Assembly (NCBI GenBank): GCA_902802515.1
Contig: CADCMM010000008.1
Coordinates: 43,979-89,417, forward strand
Reading direction: 5' to 3'
Length of the DNA stretch: 45,439 nt
Source: an uncultured Lachnospiraceae bacterium
GTDB lineage: Bacteria; Bacillota; Clostridia; Lachnospirales; Lachnospiraceae
Translations under genes and position numbers: made by a program
Notes under the pieces: model-generated
Databases searched by the model: none
Told to the model about the DNA's origin: nothing
What the model saw: the letters and a program-made list of their open reading frames with translations, nothing else
In this document: piece by piece, positions 7,923-16,751 of the stretch
How positions within the stretch are numbered: the first letter of the stretch is position 1
How the letters are laid out: each line of letters starts with the position of its first letter

Positions 7923-8447
7923 TTGTTGAACCTGACAGAAGTCATTTTAAATGAGGGAAAAGTCGTCAGGCGGCAGGAAGAGATAACTTTGAAACAATTT
8001 GATTTTCCTTTTGGGAGTTACCCCATCGCGGACGCGTCCCCGCTCTCTCTTGTGATAGAGAATACCGGGAATAAGGTTCTGCGTCTGCAGGGAAGTATTG
8101 TTTTGAAAGTGATTATTCCATGTGCGCGCTGTCTGGAGAATGTGGAAACTCTGTTGCCTGTGGAGTTTGATCAGGAAGCGGACATGAAGCTTTCCCAGGA
8201 GGAACGCCTGAATGCATTAGATGAAAGTGCTTTTTTAAATGGATATAACCTGGATGTGGATAAGCTTGTCTATGGTGAAGCACTGCAAAACTGGCCATCC
8301 CGAGTTCTTTGTAAGGAAGACTGCAAGGGATTGTGCAAGATCTGCGGTCAGAGTTTAAACCGAGGGACTTGCAGCTGTGACCGCACAGATTTAGATCCCA
8401 GGATGGCGAAAATCCGTGATATCTTCAGTAATTTTAAGGAGGTGTAA
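7923..8447 (+). CDS. yceD: YceD/DUF177 family protein (23S rRNA accumulation)
   Basis: A 174-aa member of the DUF177 (YceD) family, which in other bacteria and plastids supports 23S rRNA accumulation. Typical features are CARCLENVETLLPVEF in the middle and a C-terminal Cys cluster CKEDCKGLCKICGQ...CSCD, likely a metal site. The best start is TTG at 7923: AGGAGG lies eight bases upstream and no ATG is in range. A second TTG follows immediately at 7926. rpmF begins 3 bp after the stop, and this yceD-rpmF pairing is conserved across bacteria. Confidence 0.9.
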   Translation: MLNLTEVILNEGKVVRRQEEITLKQFDFPFGSYPIADASPLSLVIENTGNKVLRLQGSIVLKVIIPCARCLENVETLLPVEFDQEADMKLSQEERLNALDESAFLNGYNLDVDKLVYGEALQNWPSRVLCKEDCKGLCKICGQSLNRGTCSCDRTDLDPRMAKIRDIFSNFKEV

Positions 8448-8450
8448 ACC

Positions 8451-8633
8451 ATGTCGATCTGTCCCAAAAATAAACATTCCAAAGCCAGAAGAGACAGCAG
8501 AAGAGCAAACTGGAAAATGTCTGCTCCGAATCTGGTGAAATGCAGCAAGTGCGGCGCTTTAATGATGCCTCACAGGGTGTGCAAGGCTTGTGGAAGTTAC
8601 AACAAAAAAGAAATCATTGCTATGGGTGAGTAA
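8451..8633 (+). CDS. rpmF: 50S ribosomal protein L32
   Basis: A 60-aa ribosomal protein. It opens with MSICPKNKHSKARRDSRRANWK and carries a zinc-ribbon pair CSKCGAL...CKACGSY, so it is the four-Cys (zinc-binding) form. AAGGAGG is inside the end of yceD, seven bases before the ATG. A strong terminator follows the stop codon. Confidence 0.98.
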   Translation: MSICPKNKHSKARRDSRRANWKMSAPNLVKCSKCGALMMPHRVCKACGSYNKKEIIAMGE

Positions 8634-8649
8634 TAGAGTAGCATGAAAT

Positions 8650-8690
8650 TGGCTGCTGCGGAACAAAAGATTCTGTAGCAGCCATTTTTT
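8650..8690 (+). terminator. Rho-independent terminator after rpmF
   Basis: TGGCTGCT (8650-8657) pairs with AGCAGCCA (8677-8684), continuing inward with GU and Watson-Crick pairs to a ~14-bp stem. Six Ts (8685-8690) follow. Confidence 0.9.
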
Positions 8691-8692
8691 GG

Positions 8693-8721
8693 TTGCTTTT
8701 TAGAATGATGTTTAGTATATT
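8693..8721 (+). promoter_or_regulatory. Probable promoter for plsX-acpP-rnc-smc-ftsY
   Basis: TTGCTT (8693-8698), 17 bp, TATATT (8716-8721), directly behind the rpmF terminator and ~28 bp before plsX. A TATGAT at 8721-8726 is an alternative -10. Confidence 0.55.
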
Positions 8722-8748
8722 ATGATATAGGCATGAGGAGGTAGGAGA

Positions 8749-9765
8749 ATGAGTGAAAAAATTCGTGTGGCACTGGATGCCATGGGCGGAGATAATGCTC
8801 CCTCAGAAATCATCAAGGGCGCAGTAAATGCCGTGAACCGCCGTCAGGATATTCAGGTCGTGCTGATCGGTATCCGGGATGCGGTGGAGAGCGAATTGAA
8901 ACAGTATTCCTATCCTGCCGGACAGATCGAGGTGGTACATGCTTCTGAAGTGATTGCGACAGCAGAGCCTCCGGTGGCCGCTATTCGGGGCAAGAAGGAT
9001 TCCTCTATCGTGGTGGGTATGAATATGGTGAAACGCCAGGAGGCAGACGCCTTTGTATCCGCCGGCAGTTCCGGCGCGGTGCTGGTGGGAGGCCAGGTGA
9101 TCGTCGGCCGCATCCGAGGGATTGAAAGACCGCCTCTGGCTTCTATAATACCTACCAAAACAGGTGTGACGCTTCTTCTGGACTGCGGGGCGAATGTGGA
9201 TGCCAGATCTTCTCATTTGGTACAGTTCGCCAGAATGGGTTCCATTTATATGGAGCGTGTGATCGGCAAGAAAAATCCCACCGTAGGTATTGTAAATATC
9301 GGAGCCGAAGAAGAAAAAGGAAACGCGTTGGTGAAAGAGACATTTCCGTTATTAAAAGGGTGTGCCGAATTGAATTTTATTGGCAGCGTGGAAGCCAGAG
9401 ATATTCCTGCAGGTGTCTGCGACGTGGTGGTCTGCGAGGCATTTACAGGAAATGTGATTTTAAAGATGTACGAGGGAACGGCAGCTACGCTGCTGGATGT
9501 GGTGAAGCAGGGAATGATGAGTTCCCTTAGAAGCAAAATAGGAGCTCTTTTGGTAAAACCGGCTTTGAAAAAAGCATTAAAGGCATTTGATGCCGCAAAA
9601 TACGGCGGCGCCCCGCTGCTGGGGTTAAAAGGTCTGGTAGTGAAAACTCACGGCAGTGCGAAGGCGATCGAGGTGGAAAATTCCATTATTCAATGTGCCT
9701 TGTTTAAGGAACAGAAGATAAATGAGAAAATAAAAGAGCATATCGCTGCTAAAAATGAAAAATAA
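8749..9765 (+). CDS. plsX: Phosphate acyltransferase PlsX
   Basis: Converts acyl-ACP to acyl-phosphate, the acyl donor for glycerol-3-phosphate acylation by PlsY. The 338-aa protein begins with the diagnostic VALDAMGGDNAP, followed by SAGSSGAVLVGG, LDCGANVDARS and VVCEAFTGNVILKMYEG, all standard for PlsX. A strong Shine-Dalgarno (GAGGAGGTAGGAG) precedes the ATG. acpP, its substrate carrier, follows after 12 bp. The fabD/fabG genes that separate them in B. subtilis are absent here. Confidence 0.97.
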   Translation: MSEKIRVALDAMGGDNAPSEIIKGAVNAVNRRQDIQVVLIGIRDAVESELKQYSYPAGQIEVVHASEVIATAEPPVAAIRGKKDSSIVVGMNMVKRQEADAFVSAGSSGAVLVGGQVIVGRIRGIERPPLASIIPTKTGVTLLLDCGANVDARSSHLVQFARMGSIYMERVIGKKNPTVGIVNIGAEEEKGNALVKETFPLLKGCAELNFIGSVEARDIPAGVCDVVVCEAFTGNVILKMYEGTAATLLDVVKQGMMSSLRSKIGALLVKPALKKALKAFDAAKYGGAPLLGLKGLVVKTHGSAKAIEVENSIIQCALFKEQKINEKIKEHIAAKNEK

Positions 9766-9777
9766 GGAGAGGAAATT

Positions 9778-10008
9778 ATGGAATTTGAAAAACTACAGCA
9801 AATTATTGCGGAGGTCTTGAATGTAGATGTGGACGAGATCACACCGGATACTACATTTGTTGATGACCTGGGAGCAGATTCTTTGGATGTATTTCAAATT
9901 ATTATGGGCATTGAAGAGGAGTTTGATATTGAGATACCGACCGAAGAAGCTGAGAAAATCGTTACAGTCGGTGACGCCGCAGAGGCGATTAAAAGCGCCA
10001 TTGGCTGA
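9778..10008 (+). CDS. acpP: Acyl carrier protein
   Basis: A 76-aa acidic helical carrier for fatty-acid intermediates. The 4'-phosphopantetheine site is S35 in GADSLDVFQ (the usual DSL motif). The following helix [16 protein letters not shown] is standard. AAGGAG precedes the ATG. It sits between plsX and a structured spacer leading to rnc, as in other Firmicutes. Confidence 0.97.
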   Translation: MEFEKLQQIIAEVLNVDVDEITPDTTFVDDLGADSLDVFQIIMGIEEEFDIEIPTEEAEKIVTVGDAAEAIKSAIG

Positions 10009-10021
10009 CAATATCTAGGAT

Positions 10022-10166
10022 GTGCAGAATGGAGAAAGGTTCCATAGCCGGTGGGTAAGACCGAATATGGAACCCGTTTTATATGCGCAGGGCCGTGCAG
10101 TGAAATTTTCAGCTAACGCTGAACACGGCCCGCGCGTCGAGCAAGAGGGAGATGGGCCCCCTGCAC
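10022..10166 (+). promoter_or_regulatory. Structured rnc leader (possible RNase III autoregulatory stems)
   Basis: Two strong hairpins lie between acpP and rnc. GGTTCCATA (10038-10046) pairs with TATGGAACC (10066-10074), followed by CGTTTT. GCGC-a-GGGCCGTG (10085-10097) pairs with CACGGCCCGCGC (10124-10135), capped by a second helix TTCAGC-TAAC-GCTGAA (10108-10123). GTGCAG (10022-10027) can also pair with CTGCAC (10161-10166), closing a multibranch domain. RNase III genes in several bacteria are autoregulated by cleavage of leader stems; that this one is cleaved is inference. The first hairpin could instead act as an attenuator after acpP. Confidence 0.6.
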
Positions 10167-10184
10167 GACTATGGGAGGTGGAAA

Positions 10185-10880
10185 ATGACAGAAGAAAAGA
10201 TGAAACAGTTGCAGGAGCGGATCGAATATCATTTTGAAAACGTGAATTTGCTGTGGCAGGCGTTGAGCCATAGTTCCTACGCGAATGAGCACAAGCAGGA
10301 GCATCGGAAAGACAATGAACGGCTGGAATTTTTGGGAGATGCTGTTCTGGAACTTGCCAGCAGTGAATTCATCTATCTGGAATATCCGGATATGCCGGAA
10401 GGTGATATGACGAAACTCCGCGCAAGCATTGTGTGTGAACCAACGTTGGCTCTTTGCGCCCGGGAGATTAAACTTCAGGAATGCCTGCTGCTGGGGAAGG
10501 GCGAGGAACATACCGGCGGCCGTGAGAGAAACTCGATTGTATCTGATGCTATGGAAGCTTTGATCGGAGCCATTTACCTGGATGGTGGTTTTGCTAATGC
10601 AAAAGAGTTTGTGAAAAAATTTATTCTTACAGATATTGAACATAAGAAACTCTTTTATGATAGCAAAACGATCCTACAGGAGATTGTACAGGGAGAATAC
10701 CGGGACGAAGAGATCAGATATGATCTGGTAGGCGAAGAGGGACCGGATCATGCAAAGCGATTTATCGTTGAGGTGAAACTTGGTGGTAAAACGGAAGGAA
10801 AAGGGATAGGAAGTACCAAAAAGGCAGCAGAACAGGAAGCTGCATACCGAGCTATCATCGCATTGAAAGGGAAAGAGTAA
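10185..10880 (+). CDS. rnc: Ribonuclease III
   Basis: Double-strand-specific endoribonuclease for rRNA maturation and mRNA decay. The 231-aa protein has the catalytic signature NERLEFLGDAVLEL in the N-terminal domain (Mg2+-binding E and D residues), a second metal region VSDAMEALIGAIYLDGG, and a C-terminal double-stranded-RNA-binding domain (about 160-230) ending in GSTKKAAEQEAAYRAI. The longer frame begins at 10152, but GGGAGG lies six bases before the ATG at 10185, so I start there. It is followed by smc with no spacer, and preceded by strong stem-loops that could be its own substrates. Confidence 0.97.
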   Translation: MTEEKMKQLQERIEYHFENVNLLWQALSHSSYANEHKQEHRKDNERLEFLGDAVLELASSEFIYLEYPDMPEGDMTKLRASIVCEPTLALCAREIKLQECLLLGKGEEHTGGRERNSIVSDAMEALIGAIYLDGGFANAKEFVKKFILTDIEHKKLFYDSKTILQEIVQGEYRDEEIRYDLVGEEGPDHAKRFIVEVKLGGKTEGKGIGSTKKAAEQEAAYRAIIALKGKE

Positions 10881-13800
10881 ATGTATTTAAAAAGCATTGA
10901 AGTACAGGGCTTTAAATCCTTCGCAAATAAGATTGTATTTCAGTTCCATAATGGAATTACGGGAATTGTGGGACCGAATGGAAGCGGAAAGAGCAACGTG
11001 GCCGATGCGGTACGCTGGGTGCTGGGGGAACAGAGAGTGAAACAGCTGCGAGGCGGGAGCATGCAGGATATAATTTTTGCGGGTACAGAAAACCGTAAAC
11101 CACTGGGTTCCGCATATGTAGCCATCACTTTGGACAATTCCGACCATCAGCTGCCCATATCGTATGATGAAGTTACTGTCGCCAGAAGACTTTATCGCTC
11201 GGGGGAGAGTGAGTATCTGATCAACGGAGTTGCCTGTCGATTAAAAGACGTTAACGAACTGTTTTATGATACCGGCATTGGAAAAGAAGGATATTCTATC
11301 ATCGGACAAGGCCAGATTGAGAGAATACTGAATGGTAAACCGGAAGAACGCAGGGAACTCTTTGACGAGGCTGCAGGCATCGTAAAGTATAAGAGAAGAA
11401 AACTGACCGCGCAGAAAAAGCTGGAGAGTGAACAACAGAATCTGGTTCGCGTTAATGATATCCTGGCGGAGCTCACCCGGCAGATCGGTCCGCTGGAACG
11501 TCAGGCGGAGACCGCCAAAATCTATTTAAAGAAAAAAGAGGAACTGAAGGCTTATGATGTCAATATGTTCCTGATCGAGTTTGATAGTATTAAGAAAAAT
11601 TTGACGGATATCCAGGAAAAACTGAAAATTGCAGAGGATGATCTGGAAAACACAAAAAATGAGTATGAAAAGGCCAGGGAGGAGTATGATGTTCTGGAGC
11701 GTGAACTGGAGATGCTGAGCGGGCAGCTCCAGGAGAAACAGGAACAGATTACCCAGAAGCGGTTGAACGCACAGCAGATGGAAGGCCAGATCGCACTGCT
11801 TAAAGAGCAGATCAATACAGCAAGACAGAGCGATGTGCATCTGCAGGGAAGAGTGACTAATCTGGAGAAAGATATAGCGGACAGGGAGAAGGAGGAACAT
11901 CAGTCTCAGGAAAAGAGGCAGCAGCTTTTGAAGCGCGGGAGGGAAGCGCAGGAAAAGAAGAGTCAGGCTGAATCTGCCTATCAGGAAGTCCAGCGTCGGA
12001 TGGATGCCTGTAATGAAGCAATAGAAAACGGAAAGAACGAGATCATCCGATTGCTTGAGGCGCGTTCTACCATCAAGGCAAAGCAGCAACGGTATGATAC
12101 GATGCTGGAACAGATGAACATCCGCAGATCTCAGCTGAATCAGCAGGTGTTGAAGCTCAAGAGTGAAGAAAGTGACCAGAACAACGTGCTGGGGAGTCTG
12201 AGAGCAGATTATGAGCGAGTCAGTGCTCAGATTGCCGAACTGAACGAAAGAAGCAGCCAGGCAGGCCAGGAACTGGGAGAAATTCAGGAAAAACTGTCTC
12301 TGGCAAATCAGCAATTTGAAAGTAAACAGGTAGAATATCACAGAGAAGCTTCCAGGCTGGAGTCTCTGCGCAATATTACGGAACGGTATGATGGCTACGG
12401 CAACAGTATCCGCCGTGTGATGGAACAGAGAGAAAAAGAAAAAGGTATTCACGGTGTAGTCGCCGATCTGATCAAGACGGAGAAGAAATATGAGGTTGCT
12501 GTGGAGACTGCGCTGGGCGGAAATATTCAGAACATTGTTACGGAAGATGAAGAGACCGCAAAGCGTATGATCACTTACCTGAAGCAGAACCGCTTCGGAC
12601 GGGCCACATTTCTTCCTCTGACTGCCATGAGTGGAAAAGGCGGATTTTCTCAGGAAAACGCGCTGAAAGAAAATGGTGTTATCGGCCTTGCCAGCACTCT
12701 GGTTACCACGGATAACAAATACAGAAAATTGGCAGACTATCTGCTGGGACGCACTATTGTAATGGATCACATTGACCATGCTGTAGCTGTGGCCAGAAAG
12801 TATCATTATTCTCTTCGCATTGTTACGTTGGAGGGCGAGTCTCTTAGTCCCGGCGGCTCCATGACCGGCGGCGCATTCAGAAACACCAGTAATCTGCTGG
12901 GGCGCAGACGTGAGATGGAAGAATTGCAGGAACAGGTGAAAGCCAAGAAGGCGCAGCTGGAAGAACTGCGAAACTCTATTGATGCGTGCAGGACGAGAAG
13001 GAACCAGCTCAGGGACATTCTGGTTGGACTGCGTGATCAGCTTCAGGAAAAATATCTGGAGCAAAATACCGCAGGGATGAAGCTGAAAGAAACGGAAAAT
13101 CAGAAGAATCAGACCGTCAGCGGATATCAGCAGATCCGAAGAGAGAATCAGGAGATCGAGGGACAGCAGAAAGAAATTGACGCTGATAGTATCCGCATTA
13201 GACAGGAACTGGAAGATTCGGAAAAACAGGAAAAAGAACTGGAAACCCAGGTGCTGCATTGGCAGCAGGAACTGGAACTGATCCGTGAAGAGGAAAGGGC
13301 GGCAGGACAGTATTCTGAGCAGATACGTCTGGATCTGGCAGCTATTGAGCAGGAGCAAGCCTTCGAACAACACAGCGTGGAGCGTATCACCGGAGAAATT
13401 ACTGCTCTGAAAGAAGAAAAGGAAACGCTTCTTGGCAGCATTGATTACGCGGCAGCGCAGGTTAAACAAAAAACCGTAGAAATTAACGAAATTGAGACCG
13501 CCATTAAGGAGGCTGGAGAAAAAGAAGAGCAGCTCCGGTCCGAAGTGGAAGAATTAAATATTCAAAAAGAGCAAACGAATAAGATACAGAAATCCTTTTT
13601 CCAGAGACGGGAAGAACTTTCCGAGCAGAGAGCGCGTCTGGATAAAGAATGCTTCCGTTTAAACAGCCAGAAAGAAAAACAGGAAGAAACCATGGAGACT
13701 AGGATTTCCTATATGTGGGAGGAGTATGAACTTACCTACAACATGGCCCTGAAACTGAAACGGGAGGATCTGGGAAACGCTGCGCAGCTTCGAAAGAGTA

Positions 13801-14441
13801 TCGCCGCGCTGAAGAATGAGATTAAGTCGCTGGGAAATGTCAATGTTAATGCTATTGAAGATTTTAAGGAACTGTCGGAGCGTCACAGCTTCCTTTCCAC
13901 ACAGCATGAAGATCTGATCAAAGCAGAAGCAGCTCTTCAAAAGATCATTGCCGAATTGGATGAGGGAATGCGAACACAGTTTAAAGAACAGTTTGTGAAG
14001 ATACAGACCGAGTTTGATAAGGCATTTAAAGAGCTGTTTGGCGGAGGTAAAGGTACACTGGAACTGGTAGAAGATGAAGATGTTCTGGAAGCCGGTATCC
14101 GGATCATTGCGCAGCCTCCCGGAAAGAAGCTGCAAAATATGATGCAGCTTTCCGGAGGAGAGAAATCCCTGACTGCTATAGCGCTGCTGTTTGCGATTCA
14201 GAATCTTAAGCCATCCCCATTTTGTTTGTTAGATGAAATTGAAGCGGCGCTGGATGAGAATAATGTGGAACGCTATGCCGGATACCTTGGTAAGTTGACA
14301 AAGTACACACAATTCATTATTATTACTCATAGAAGAGGAACGATGGCAGCGGCGGATCGTCTGTATGGCATCACCATGCAGGAAAAAGGAGTGTCCGCGC
14401 TGGTATCGGTGAATCTGATAGAAGAAGAACTGGATAAGTGA
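10881..14441 (+). CDS. smc: Chromosome segregation ATPase SMC
   Basis: Condensin core subunit that organises and segregates the chromosome with ScpA/ScpB (not in the window). Its 1186 aa match full-length bacterial SMC. Walker A GPNGSGKSN lies at residues 31-39, two long Glu/Gln/Lys-rich coiled coils at about 170-500 and 680-1020, and a hinge at about 520-660 (IHGVVADLI...GGSMTGGAF). The C-terminal head has signature LSGGEKSLTA and Walker B FCLLDEIEAALD. The ATG follows the rnc stop directly. The Shine-Dalgarno GGGAAAGAG is weak, which suggests translational coupling. The rnc-smc-ftsY order is conserved in Firmicutes. Confidence 0.98.
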   Translation: MYLKSIEVQGFKSFANKIVFQFHNGITGIVGPNGSGKSNVADAVRWVLGEQRVKQLRGGSMQDIIFAGTENRKPLGSAYVAITLDNSDHQLPISYDEVTVARRLYRSGESEYLINGVACRLKDVNELFYDTGIGKEGYSIIGQGQIERILNGKPEERRELFDEAAGIVKYKRRKLTAQKKLESEQQNLVRVNDILAELTRQIGPLERQAETAKIYLKKKEELKAYDVNMFLIEFDSIKKNLTDIQEKLKIAEDDLENTKNEYEKAREEYDVLERELEMLSGQLQEKQEQITQKRLNAQQMEGQIALLKEQINTARQSDVHLQGRVTNLEKDIADREKEEHQSQEKRQQLLKRGREAQEKKSQAESAYQEVQRRMDACNEAIENGKNEIIRLLEARSTIKAKQQRYDTMLEQMNIRRSQLNQQVLKLKSEESDQNNVLGSLRADYERVSAQIAELNERSSQAGQELGEIQEKLSLANQQFESKQVEYHREASRLESLRNITERYDGYGNSIRRVMEQREKEKGIHGVVADLIKTEKKYEVAVETALGGNIQNIVTEDEETAKRMITYLKQNRFGRATFLPLTAMSGKGGFSQENALKENGVIGLASTLVTTDNKYRKLADYLLGRTIVMDHIDHAVAVARKYHYSLRIVTLEGESLSPGGSMTGGAFRNTSNLLGRRREMEELQEQVKAKKAQLEELRNSIDACRTRRNQLRDILVGLRDQLQEKYLEQNTAGMKLKETENQKNQTVSGYQQIRRENQEIEGQQKEIDADSIRIRQELEDSEKQEKELETQVLHWQQELELIREEERAAGQYSEQIRLDLAAIEQEQAFEQHSVERITGEITALKEEKETLLGSIDYAAAQVKQKTVEINEIETAIKEAGEKEEQLRSEVEELNIQKEQTNKIQKSFFQRREELSEQRARLDKECFRLNSQKEKQEETMETRISYMWEEYELTYNMALKLKREDLGNAAQLRKSIAALKNEIKSLGNVNVNAIEDFKELSERHSFLSTQHEDLIKAEAALQKIIAELDEGMRTQFKEQFVKIQTEFDKAFKELFGGGKGTLELVEDEDVLEAGIRIIAQPPGKKLQNMMQLSGGEKSLTAIALLFAIQNLKPSPFCLLDEIEAALDENNVERYAGYLGKLTKYTQFIIITHRRGTMAAADRLYGITMQEKGVSALVSVNLIEEELDK

Positions 14442-14495
14442 AATATATGATTGCCTGCGCAAAGCATGATGTTCAACAGAAAGGAGGAGCGATAT

Positions 14496-15428
14496 ATGGA
14501 AGAAAAGAAAGGCTTTTTTAAGCGGTTAGTGTCCGGTCTGACGAAGACAAGGGACAATATCGTTTCCGGCATTGATTCGATATTTAACGGTTTTTCCAGT
14601 ATTGACGATGACTTCTATGAAGAGATTGAAGAGATTCTGGTGATGGGTGATATTGGCATTAACGCCACTACTTCTATTATAGAGGATCTGAAGCGGAAGG
14701 TAAAAGAACAGAACATCAAGGAACCCACTGAGTGTAAAAAACTCCTCATCCAGAGCATCAAGGACGAGATGAATGTGGGAGAAACTGCTTATGAATTTGA
14801 AAAACGCAAATCTGTGGTTCTGGTGATCGGCGTCAATGGTGTTGGGAAGACTACCAGTGTTGGTAAGTTGGCCGGAAAGCTGAAAGACCAGGGGAAGAAG
14901 GTAGTGCTGGCGGCAGCAGATACCTTTCGCGCAGCAGCAGGTGAACAGCTGATTGAGTGGGCAAAACGGGCGGATGTGGACATTATTGGCGGCCAGGAGG
15001 GCTCTGATCCGGGTTCCGTGGTTTATGACGCTATAGCCGCTGCAAAAGCCAGAAATGCGGACGTGCTCCTGTGTGATACAGCCGGTCGGCTTCATAATAA
15101 GAAAAATCTGATGAATGAGCTGGGTAAGATCAATCGAATAATTGAGCGGGAATACCCGGAAGCTTATAAAGAAACATTGGTGGTACTGGATGGTACCACA
15201 GGGCAGAATGCGCTCTCCCAGGCCAGGGAATTCGAGGAAGTGGCGGATATCACAGGCATCATCCTGACAAAGCTGGACGGCACAGCTAAGGGGGGGATTG
15301 CGGTGGCCATCCACTCGGAACTGGGTATACCGGTGAAATACATCGGAGTAGGCGAGACCATCGATGATCTGCAAAAGTTTGATGCTGATGAATTTGTGAA
15401 TGCGTTATTTGATCAACAAGCAGACTGA
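14496..15428 (+). CDS. ftsY: Signal recognition particle receptor FtsY
   Basis: SRP receptor GTPase that docks ribosome-nascent chains at the membrane. The 310-aa protein has a short N-terminal region without the long acidic A domain of E. coli, typical of Firmicutes, then the NG domain. Visible motifs are [15 protein letters not shown] (G1), [13 protein letters not shown] (G2 and insertion box), DTAGRLHNK (G3), [10 protein letters not shown] (G4) and [10 protein letters not shown] (C-terminal). AAGGAGG lies before the ATG at 14496; an in-frame extension back to 14451 lacks one. It ends the plsX-to-ftsY gene run. Confidence 0.97.
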   Translation: MEEKKGFFKRLVSGLTKTRDNIVSGIDSIFNGFSSIDDDFYEEIEEILVMGDIGINATTSIIEDLKRKVKEQNIKEPTECKKLLIQSIKDEMNVGETAYEFEKRKSVVLVIGVNGVGKTTSVGKLAGKLKDQGKKVVLAAADTFRAAAGEQLIEWAKRADVDIIGGQEGSDPGSVVYDAIAAAKARNADVLLCDTAGRLHNKKNLMNELGKINRIIEREYPEAYKETLVVLDGTTGQNALSQAREFEEVADITGIILTKLDGTAKGGIAVAIHSELGIPVKYIGVGETIDDLQKFDADEFVNALFDQQAD

Positions 15429-15471
15429 AAATATAGCTGGTGTAAGCTTGCTTAATACGAGCTGTATTTTC
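15427..15471. terminator. Hairpin after ftsY
   Basis: GAAAATATAGCT (15427-15438) pairs with AGCTGTATTTTC (15460-15471), 12 bp including one GU. The loop contains TAAGC/GCTTA, which can pair further. It starts within the ftsY stop codon and has no T run downstream, so termination efficiency is uncertain. Confidence 0.5.
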
Positions 15472-15527
15472 GGTTTACCGGCTGAATAATACTTACTAAT
15501 AAAATTTAAGAAACGGAGCGATGAAAG

Positions 15528-16739
15528 ATGCTGACATTAGAAGCGTTTGAGGAGGCTTCCGACCTGGTGCGAAAAGTAATTCAGGAGACAAAACTGATCT
15601 ACAGTGAACATTTCAGCGCACAGACTGGAAACCGGATTTATCTAAAACCGGAAAACATGCAGGTGACAGGAGCTTACAAGATCCGGGGAGCCTACTATAA
15701 GATAAGTACTTTGAGCGAAGAAGAGCGTCAGAAGGGGTTGATCACTGCGTCGGCGGGAAATCATGCCCAGGGAGTTGCTTACGCGGCAAAGGCATACGGC
15801 TGTAAGGCGGTTATTGTAATGCCCACCACCACGCCCTTGATGAAGGTAAACCGCACCAAGAGCTACGGCGCAGAAGTTGTTCTGTACGGAGACGTGTATG
15901 ACGAAGCATGTGAGCATGCCTTGAAACTGGCAGAGGAAAACGGGTATACGTTTATTCATCCTTTTGACGATCCGGTGGTAGCTACCGGGCAGGGAACAAT
16001 TGCCATGGAGATTTTCAAAGAACTTCCGCTGGTAGACTATATTCTGGTTCCGGTAGGAGGCGGTGGTCTTGCCACGGGTATCTCCACCCTGGCAAAACTT
16101 CTGAATCCCAAAATTAAAGTGATTGCGGTTGAACCAGCAGGAGCTGCCTGCCTGAAAGCCTCCATGGAGGCTGGTGAGGTGGTGACGCTGCCTGGCGTCA
16201 ATACCATTGCGGACGGCACTGCAGTGAAGAAACCGGGAGAGCATATCTTTCCCTATTTGCAGGAGAATCTGGATGATATTATCACAGTCGAGGACGATGA
16301 ACTGATCGTGGCATTCCTTGATATGGTGGAAAATCACAAGATGGTGGTGGAAAATTCCGGACTGCTCACAGTGGCAGCTTTGAAACATCTGGATGTAAAA
16401 GGGAAAAAAGTTGTGTCTGTTTTGAGCGGCGGCAACATGGATGTTATCACCATGGCTTCCGTGGTACAGCATGGCCTGATTCAGAGAGACCGTATCTTTA
16501 CGGTATCCGTATTGCTTCCGGATAAGCCGGGTGAATTGGTGCGGGTGGCATCTGTCATCGCGGAAGAACAGGGAAATGTCATTAAACTGGATCATAATCA
16601 GTTTGTGAGTACAAACCGCAATGCAGCGGTGGAACTTCGGATTACACTGGAATCCTTTGGTACGGAACACAAGAAGAGGATCGTTGAAGCGCTGAAAGAG
16701 CGGGGCTATCAGCCAAGGCTGGTAAATGCCAATCTCTAA
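15528..16739 (+). CDS. ilvA: Threonine ammonia-lyase (threonine dehydratase) with ACT domain
   Basis: PLP enzyme deaminating L-threonine to 2-oxobutanoate, feeding isoleucine synthesis or catabolism. The 403-aa protein has the PLP lysine K51 in TGAYKIRGAYYK, the phosphate-binding glycine loop VGGGGLATG near residue 178, and a C-terminal ACT domain (about 325-400, VSVLLPDKPGELVRVASVI). This medium form is shorter than the E. coli biosynthetic IlvA and resembles TdcB plus an ACT domain; the choice between biosynthetic and catabolic roles is open. The Shine-Dalgarno (CGGAG) is modest. The PAP2 gene begins 12 bp later. Confidence 0.92.
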   Translation: MLTLEAFEEASDLVRKVIQETKLIYSEHFSAQTGNRIYLKPENMQVTGAYKIRGAYYKISTLSEEERQKGLITASAGNHAQGVAYAAKAYGCKAVIVMPTTTPLMKVNRTKSYGAEVVLYGDVYDEACEHALKLAEENGYTFIHPFDDPVVATGQGTIAMEIFKELPLVDYILVPVGGGGLATGISTLAKLLNPKIKVIAVEPAGAACLKASMEAGEVVTLPGVNTIADGTAVKKPGEHIFPYLQENLDDIITVEDDELIVAFLDMVENHKMVVENSGLLTVAALKHLDVKGKKVVSVLSGGNMDVITMASVVQHGLIQRDRIFTVSVLLPDKPGELVRVASVIAEEQGNVIKLDHNQFVSTNRNAAVELRITLESFGTEHKKRIVEALKERGYQPRLVNANL

Positions 16740-16751
16740 AGGAGCGGAAAA

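Noticed and set aside
10022..10237. 71-aa plus-strand frame between acpP and rnc
   Set aside because: It overlaps strong hairpins and the rnc start in another frame, and the product has no recognisable features.
11526..13469. Long minus-strand frame of 647 aa opposite smc
   Set aside because: It is a shadow of the smc coiled-coil region (low-complexity codons read in reverse). The product is Phe/Leu/Gln-rich with no motif and has no start signal.
15429..15527. Possible T-box or attenuator before ilvA
   Set aside because: Too short (about 100 nt) and without the T-box conserved AGGGTGGNACCGCG-type sequence.
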